A stretch of DNA of 8,290 bases from Natronomonas sp. (GTDB lineage: Archaea > Halobacteriota > Halobacteria > Halobacteriales > Haloarculaceae), in the NCBI GenBank assembly GCA_007121575.1, contig SKKJ01000097.1:1-8290 (forward strand), written 5' to 3'. Of this stretch, positions 5,691 to 8,290 are shown piece by piece. The position numbers and the translations under genes are program-made. Position 1 is the first letter of the stretch, and every line of letters starts with the position of its first letter. The notes under the pieces were generated by a model. That model was given only the letters and a program-made list of their open reading frames with translations. It made no database searches and had not been told where the DNA came from.

Positions 5691-7109
5691 ACTCGTCTCT
5701 GGGCGCGCACCGTTAGACGTTCGATCCGATTCGGGAAATATCTTTCCGGGGTTGAGAATCCCGTTCGGGTCAAACGCCGTCTTGATCCTTCGCATCATCT
5801 CGACACCCGCTGGTCCGTGTTCCGCTTCGAGAAACCGACGCTTACCCATGCCGATGCCGTGCTCTCCCGTCGCAGTGCCTCCGTATTCGAGTGCTCGCTC
5901 GACGATCGAACCGTAGACTTCTTCGGCGGTTTTGATCATCTCTTCATTAGTCGGGTCGACCAGTGCGAGATAATGGAGGTTTCCGTCACCCGCGTGACCG
6001 AAGCACGGCAACAAGAGATCGTGTTCCGCCGCGAGCGATTTCGCGTATCGAATTATGTCGGGATATCTGCTGATCGGAACCGTCACATCCCCGGGATGTC
6101 GTGGTGAAAGCTTCGGATCGTACTGCTCCGCTGCGAACGCGAGATCGTCTCTGGCCCGCCATAACTGCTCCATTCGTTCGTCGGTCGCGATCTCGAAGGT
6201 GTGAACGTTGTGCGATTCGAGGATCGATCGAAAGAATTCGATCTCGTCGTCGATACCGTGATTCGCATGGAATTCGAAGAAAATCATCGGTTGATCGGGG
6301 AGGCCAGTATCGAGATATTCGTTTGCCAGTTTGGCTGCGACCGGATCGATGAGTTCGATCTTCGCCACATCGACGCCAGAACGAACGGTATCGAAGACGG
6401 CCGCAGCCGCATCGTCCATCGTCGGAAAGACTGCACGACCGCCTTTGATCTGCTCGGGGATGCCTTCGAGTTTTACCGACGCTCGGGTCACTACGCCGAG
6501 GGTTCCTTCACTCCCGATTAATAGGTTTTTGAGGTTGTATCCCGACGATGTTTTGATCGCTTTGCTTCCGGTTTCGATAACGGTTCCATCGGCAAGCACG
6601 ACTTCCAGTTCGAGCACCCAATCTGCGACTTCACCGTATTTGACGGTCTTCTTTCCGGACGCGTCGTTGGCGATCATCCCGCCGATCGTCGAGATATTCG
6701 CCGAGGACGGCATCGGCGGAAAGAACAGTCCGTATTCGGCAGCGGCTTCATCGATCGCAGATCCCATTACCCCCGGTTCGACATCGATTTGGAGATCGTT
6801 CTGTCGGATCTCGATAATTCGATTTAGCTTCGTCATATCCATACTGACCCCGCCGAACACCGGGACTGGATTTCCTTCAAGCGATGTCCCGGCGGCGTAT
6901 GGAGTCACCGGGATCTTTCGTTCGTTCGCCGCGGCGAGTATCTTCGAGACGTCCGTTGTCGATTCGGGCCACACGACGGCATCCGGAGAGACCCCCGTTT
7001 CAGTGACGTCTGTGACCCAATCTGTGGCGTGGTTCGCTCGGGCGGTGTCGCCGAACGAAACCGCTCCATCGATAGAGAGGTCTTCGAGAAACGAGCATTC
7101 GTGTGACAT
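5685..7109 (-). CDS. FAD-linked 2-hydroxyacid dehydrogenase (GlcD / D-lactate dehydrogenase type)
   Basis: This 474-aa flavoprotein belongs to the VAO/PCMH family that oxidises D-lactate, glycolate or related 2-hydroxyacids. The N-terminal FAD domain shows VVWPESTTDVSKIL (46-58), PVTPYAAGTSLEG (67-79), SSANISTIGGMIANDASG (135-152) and IGSEGTLGVVT (198-208). The C-terminal domain carries DVTVPISR (341-348), CFGHAGDGNLHY (369-380, with metal/substrate histidines), GEHGIGMGKRRFL (415-427) and FDPNGILNPGKIFP (446-459). All signature parts are intact. It is a stand-alone GlcD: there is no fused iron-sulfur domain and no GlcE or GlcF next door, so its electron acceptor is unknown. The ATG at 7109 lies 28 nt from a strong TATA-like box. 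It heads the minus-strand run glcD-sir2-cupin and follows the Lrp-type gene on the same strand. Confidence 0.93.
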   Translation of the reverse strand: MSHECSFLEDLSIDGAVSFGDTARANHATDWVTDVTETGVSPDAVVWPESTTDVSKILAAANERKIPVTPYAAGTSLEGNPVPVFGGVSMDMTKLNRIIEIRQNDLQIDVEPGVMGSAIDEAAAEYGLFFPPMPSSANISTIGGMIANDASGKKTVKYGEVADWVLELEVVLADGTVIETGSKAIKTSSGYNLKNLLIGSEGTLGVVTRASVKLEGIPEQIKGGRAVFPTMDDAAAAVFDTVRSGVDVAKIELIDPVAAKLANEYLDTGLPDQPMIFFEFHANHGIDDEIEFFRSILESHNVHTFEIATDERMEQLWRARDDLAFAAEQYDPKLSPRHPGDVTVPISRYPDIIRYAKSLAAEHDLLLPCFGHAGDGNLHYLALVDPTNEEMIKTAEEVYGSIVERALEYGGTATGEHGIGMGKRRFLEAEHGPAGVEMMRRIKTAFDPNGILNPGKIFPESDRTSNGARPETSG

Positions 7110-7123
7110 ACCCAGAGTGGGTA
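7109..7123. promoter_or_regulatory. Inverted repeat on the glcD start (candidate operator)
   Basis: TACCCA-GAG-TGGGTA is a perfect 6-bp inverted repeat with a 3-nt spacer. It begins on the last base of the glcD start triplet and lies between the start codon and the TATA-like box, over the expected leaderless transcription start. A repressor bound here would block initiation. The binding protein is unknown; the adjacent Lrp-type regulator is one candidate. Confidence 0.45.
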
Positions 7124-7132
7124 ACCCGACCC

Positions 7133-7142
7133 GTATAAAAGT
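7133..7142 (-). promoter_or_regulatory. TATA-like box of glcD
   Basis: ACTTTTATAC on the minus strand is centred about 28 nt before the ATG at 7109. The spacing predicts a leaderless mRNA, with transcription beginning at or next to the start codon. It is the clearest TATA-like element in the window. Confidence 0.6.
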
Positions 7143-7176
7143 ATCCGCGGCTCGCGCGTGAAATCGGCAGGTCGGG

Positions 7177-7207
7177 ACGAACGGGAAACGAACGGGAACG
7201 AACTGAA
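7177..7207. repeat. Three tandem, helically phased 10-11 bp repeats upstream of glcD
   Basis: The copies are ACGAACGGGA at 7177-7186, ACGAACGGGA at 7188-7197 and a diverged ACGAACTGAA at 7198-7207. Start-to-start distances are 11 and 10 bp, one DNA turn, so the copies face the same side of the helix. The array lies 35 bp upstream of the glcD TATA-like box, in the 132-bp lrp-glcD gap, a typical place for an activator or cooperative regulator. Confidence 0.55.
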
Positions 7208-7241
7208 ACTCGACGGATAAGCGGGGTGGGACGACTGCTGA

Positions 7242-7667
7242 TTATTTAAGCCGCTCCTGTAAAAAGCAGGGATGTGCGGCTTCGACGCCTTCGATAGAGA
7301 GGATCTTCGTGCGGATCGCTTCACCGACTTTGTCCCCGTCCGCAGCGCGGACTTCGGCCATCAACATGTGATCTCCGCTGGAGGTGTACAGCGATTCGAC
7401 CACATCGAGTTCTTTGAGTTTGTGTGTGACTTCGACGTATCGTTCGCTTGCGACGTCCATCCCGACTAACGCGATGGAGGTTCCCGAGAGCTTTTTGGGA
7501 TCGATATCCGCCGAGTACCCGACGATGACGCCCTCTGACTCGAGCTTTTTAATGTATTTTCTGACCGTCGGCTTCGAAACGTTAGCCTTCTCTGCGATCT
7601 CCGTATAGGAGGCTTGGGCGTCGTCCTCGAGGACGGCGAGTATCCGCTCCTCCGTCTCCACACTCAT
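7242..7667 (-). CDS. Lrp/AsnC-family transcriptional regulator
   Basis: This 141-aa protein is a feast/famine regulator. The N-terminal winged helix-turn-helix covers about residues 5-50 (ILAVLEDDAQASYTEIAEKANVSKPTVRKYIKKLESEGVI, with the recognition helix around SKPTVRKYIKKL). The IVGYSADIDPKKL linker follows, then the C-terminal RAM (ligand-binding, oligomerising) domain from about 64 to 135, including the GDHMLMAEV strand. Such proteins form octamers that bind amino acids or other effectors and wrap DNA at phased sites. The ATG at 7667 was chosen because the HTH begins there; an ORF open to 7904 would overlap the divergent gene and add 79 residues of no family character. It sits between glcD (same strand) and the 3-hydroxyacyl-CoA dehydrogenase (divergent), so autoregulation and local control are reasonable guesses. 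The effector is unknown. Confidence 0.92.
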   Translation of the reverse strand: MSVETEERILAVLEDDAQASYTEIAEKANVSKPTVRKYIKKLESEGVIVGYSADIDPKKLSGTSIALVGMDVASERYVEVTHKLKELDVVESLYTSSGDHMLMAEVRAADGDKVGEAIRTKILSIEGVEAAHPCFLQERLK

Positions 7668-7689
7668 ACTGGATTGTTTTACGTCCGTG

Positions 7690-7700
7690 AAAAAATATCT
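7690..7700 (-). promoter_or_regulatory. TATA-like box of the Lrp-type gene
   Basis: AGATATTTTTT on the minus strand is centred about 28 nt before the ATG at 7667, predicting a leaderless transcript. Confidence 0.5.
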
Positions 7701-7747
7701 TCCGAAGACGAAAACACGGATCGTAGTTATCACAATTGCTTGGTATA

Positions 7748-7759
7748 CACCGAACGGTG
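7748..7759. promoter_or_regulatory. Palindrome in the lrp / hydroxyacyl-CoA dehydrogenase divergent region
   Basis: CACCG-AA-CGGTG is a near-palindrome with 5-bp arms, about midway in the 183-bp divergent gap. A second imperfect pair, CGATG (7769-7773) and CATCG (7783-7787), lies just to its right. Both could bind a dimeric regulator controlling either gene. They are short enough that chance is not excluded. Confidence 0.3.
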
Positions 7760-7816
7760 ATTTACAGCCGATGGCAATTACGCATCGTTTTCTAACAGCG
7801 ATTGGTTGGTACCGTA

Positions 7817-7826
7817 TGCTTAAGGC
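7817..7826 (+). promoter_or_regulatory. TATA-like box of the 3-hydroxyacyl-CoA dehydrogenase gene
   Basis: ATGCTTAAGG is centred about 29 nt before the ATG at 7851. It is a modest match to the haloarchaeal TATA element and again predicts a leaderless mRNA. Confidence 0.4.
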
Positions 7827-7850
7827 GATTCCACCGACAGAATCGAGTAT

Positions 7851-8290
7851 ATGAGCGCAGACATCGATCACGTCGCGGTACTCGGTGCGGGAAATATGGG
7901 GCATGGAATCGCCGAAATCGTCGCCATCGCTGGATACACCGTCACGCTTCGAGATATCGAGACCGAGATTCTCGAAAGCGGCTACGCGGATATCGAATGG
8001 TCCCTTGAAAAGCTCTCCGAGAACGGCGCGCTTGAAGTAGATCCCGAAACCGTCGTAGCACGTATCGAAACGACGACTGATCTCTCCGCCGCCGTGAGCG
8101 AGGCCGATCTCGTGATCGAGGCCACTCCGGAGGAACTATCGATCAAACACGACGTCTTCTCAGCGCTCGATAAGCACACCGACGATGACGTGATCTTAGC
8201 TTCGAACACCTCTTCGCTTCCGATCACCGACATCGCGACGGTGGTAGATCGACCCGAACGGGTCGTCGGGATGCACTTTTTCAATCCGCC
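7851..8290 (+). CDS. 3-hydroxyacyl-CoA dehydrogenase, N-terminal part (truncated by window end)
   Basis: The first 146 codons are in the window and the frame is open at the right edge. The protein oxidises L-3-hydroxyacyl-CoA to 3-oxoacyl-CoA with NAD in beta-oxidation (or the reverse in storage-polymer or butanoate pathways). The Rossmann motif is GAGNMGHGIA (residues 12-21), and Asp35 after the second strand indicates NAD preference. DLVIEATPE (86-94), SNTSSLPI (118-125) and GMHFFNP (140-146) are family hallmarks. Ser121 and His142 have the 21-residue spacing of the catalytic Ser137/His158 pair in the human enzyme. The catalytic Glu and the C-terminal domain lie outside the window. The ATG at 7851 gives the usual few residues before the first strand. 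It is divergent from the Lrp-type regulator, a likely controller (inference). Confidence 0.93.
   Translation, partial: MSADIDHVAVLGAGNMGHGIAEIVAIAGYTVTLRDIETEILESGYADIEWSLEKLSENGALEVDPETVVARIETTTDLSAAVSEADLVIEATPEELSIKHDVFSALDKHTDDDVILASNTSSLPITDIATVVDRPERVVGMHFFNP

Noticed and set aside
6331..7161. A 276-aa Ser/Thr-rich open frame antisense to glcD
   Set aside because: Its composition is that of a reverse-frame shadow, and the glcD frame carries all family motifs.
7668..7904. Upstream extension of the Lrp-type regulator
   Set aside because: It would cross both promoters and overlap the start of the divergent dehydrogenase; the family begins at the ATG at 7667.
1..8290. CRISPR array, insertion sequence, tRNA/rRNA, toxin-antitoxin or defence island
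   Set aside because: No regularly spaced long repeats, transposase motifs, tRNA-like cloverleaf or defence-family proteins were seen on either strand.

Overview
The window looks like haloarchaeal chromosomal DNA. The predicted proteins are acidic (Asp/Glu rich). Several genes have an AT-rich TATA-like box about 25-31 nt upstream of the ATG with almost no leader. The families present (an F420-type LLM oxidoreductase, small Cys-motif proteins, an Lrp/AsnC regulator, a GlcD-type FAD dehydrogenase, a GST-N/glutaredoxin-like protein) are typical of Halobacteria. I cannot name the species. No rRNA, tRNA, insertion sequence, CRISPR array or phage gene is visible, and I did not find an obviously new multi-gene system.

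Layout, left to right. (1) 5-691 (-) is a HAD-family hydrolase. It is divergent from a two-gene operon: an SDR dehydrogenase (873-1658, +) and an LLM-class probable F420-dependent oxidoreductase (1655-2656, +), whose stop and start codons overlap. A short upstream ORF ends over the SDR start. (2) 2705-3173 (-) holds two small proteins: a 94-aa four-cysteine zinc-ribbon-like protein and, 25 nt downstream, a previously easy-to-miss 52-aa ORF with a hydrophobic stretch. They diverge from a 91-aa CPYC glutaredoxin/GST-N-like protein (3279-3554, +). (3) 3640-4167 (-) is a ferritin with a complete ferroxidase centre. (4) 4410-7109 (-) holds, in transcription order, a GlcD-type FAD-linked dehydrogenase, a Sir2 deacetylase and a small cupin, closely spaced. 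(5) 7242-7667 (-) is an Lrp/AsnC regulator, just upstream of glcD and divergent from a 3-hydroxyacyl-CoA dehydrogenase (7851 onward, +) that runs off the right end.

How the genes may work together (inference): the right half resembles a small carbon-metabolism neighbourhood, with oxidation of a 2-hydroxyacid, fatty acyl-CoA beta-oxidation, a Lrp-type sensor and a Sir2 enzyme that could act on acyl-lysines. The most interesting non-coding signals sit in the lrp-glcD gap: three near-identical 10-11 bp repeats in helical phase, and a TACCCA-GAG-TGGGTA inverted repeat lying exactly on the predicted glcD transcription/translation start. The middle section pairs redox and iron functions (CPYC protein, zinc-ribbon-like protein, ferritin) without clear operon links.
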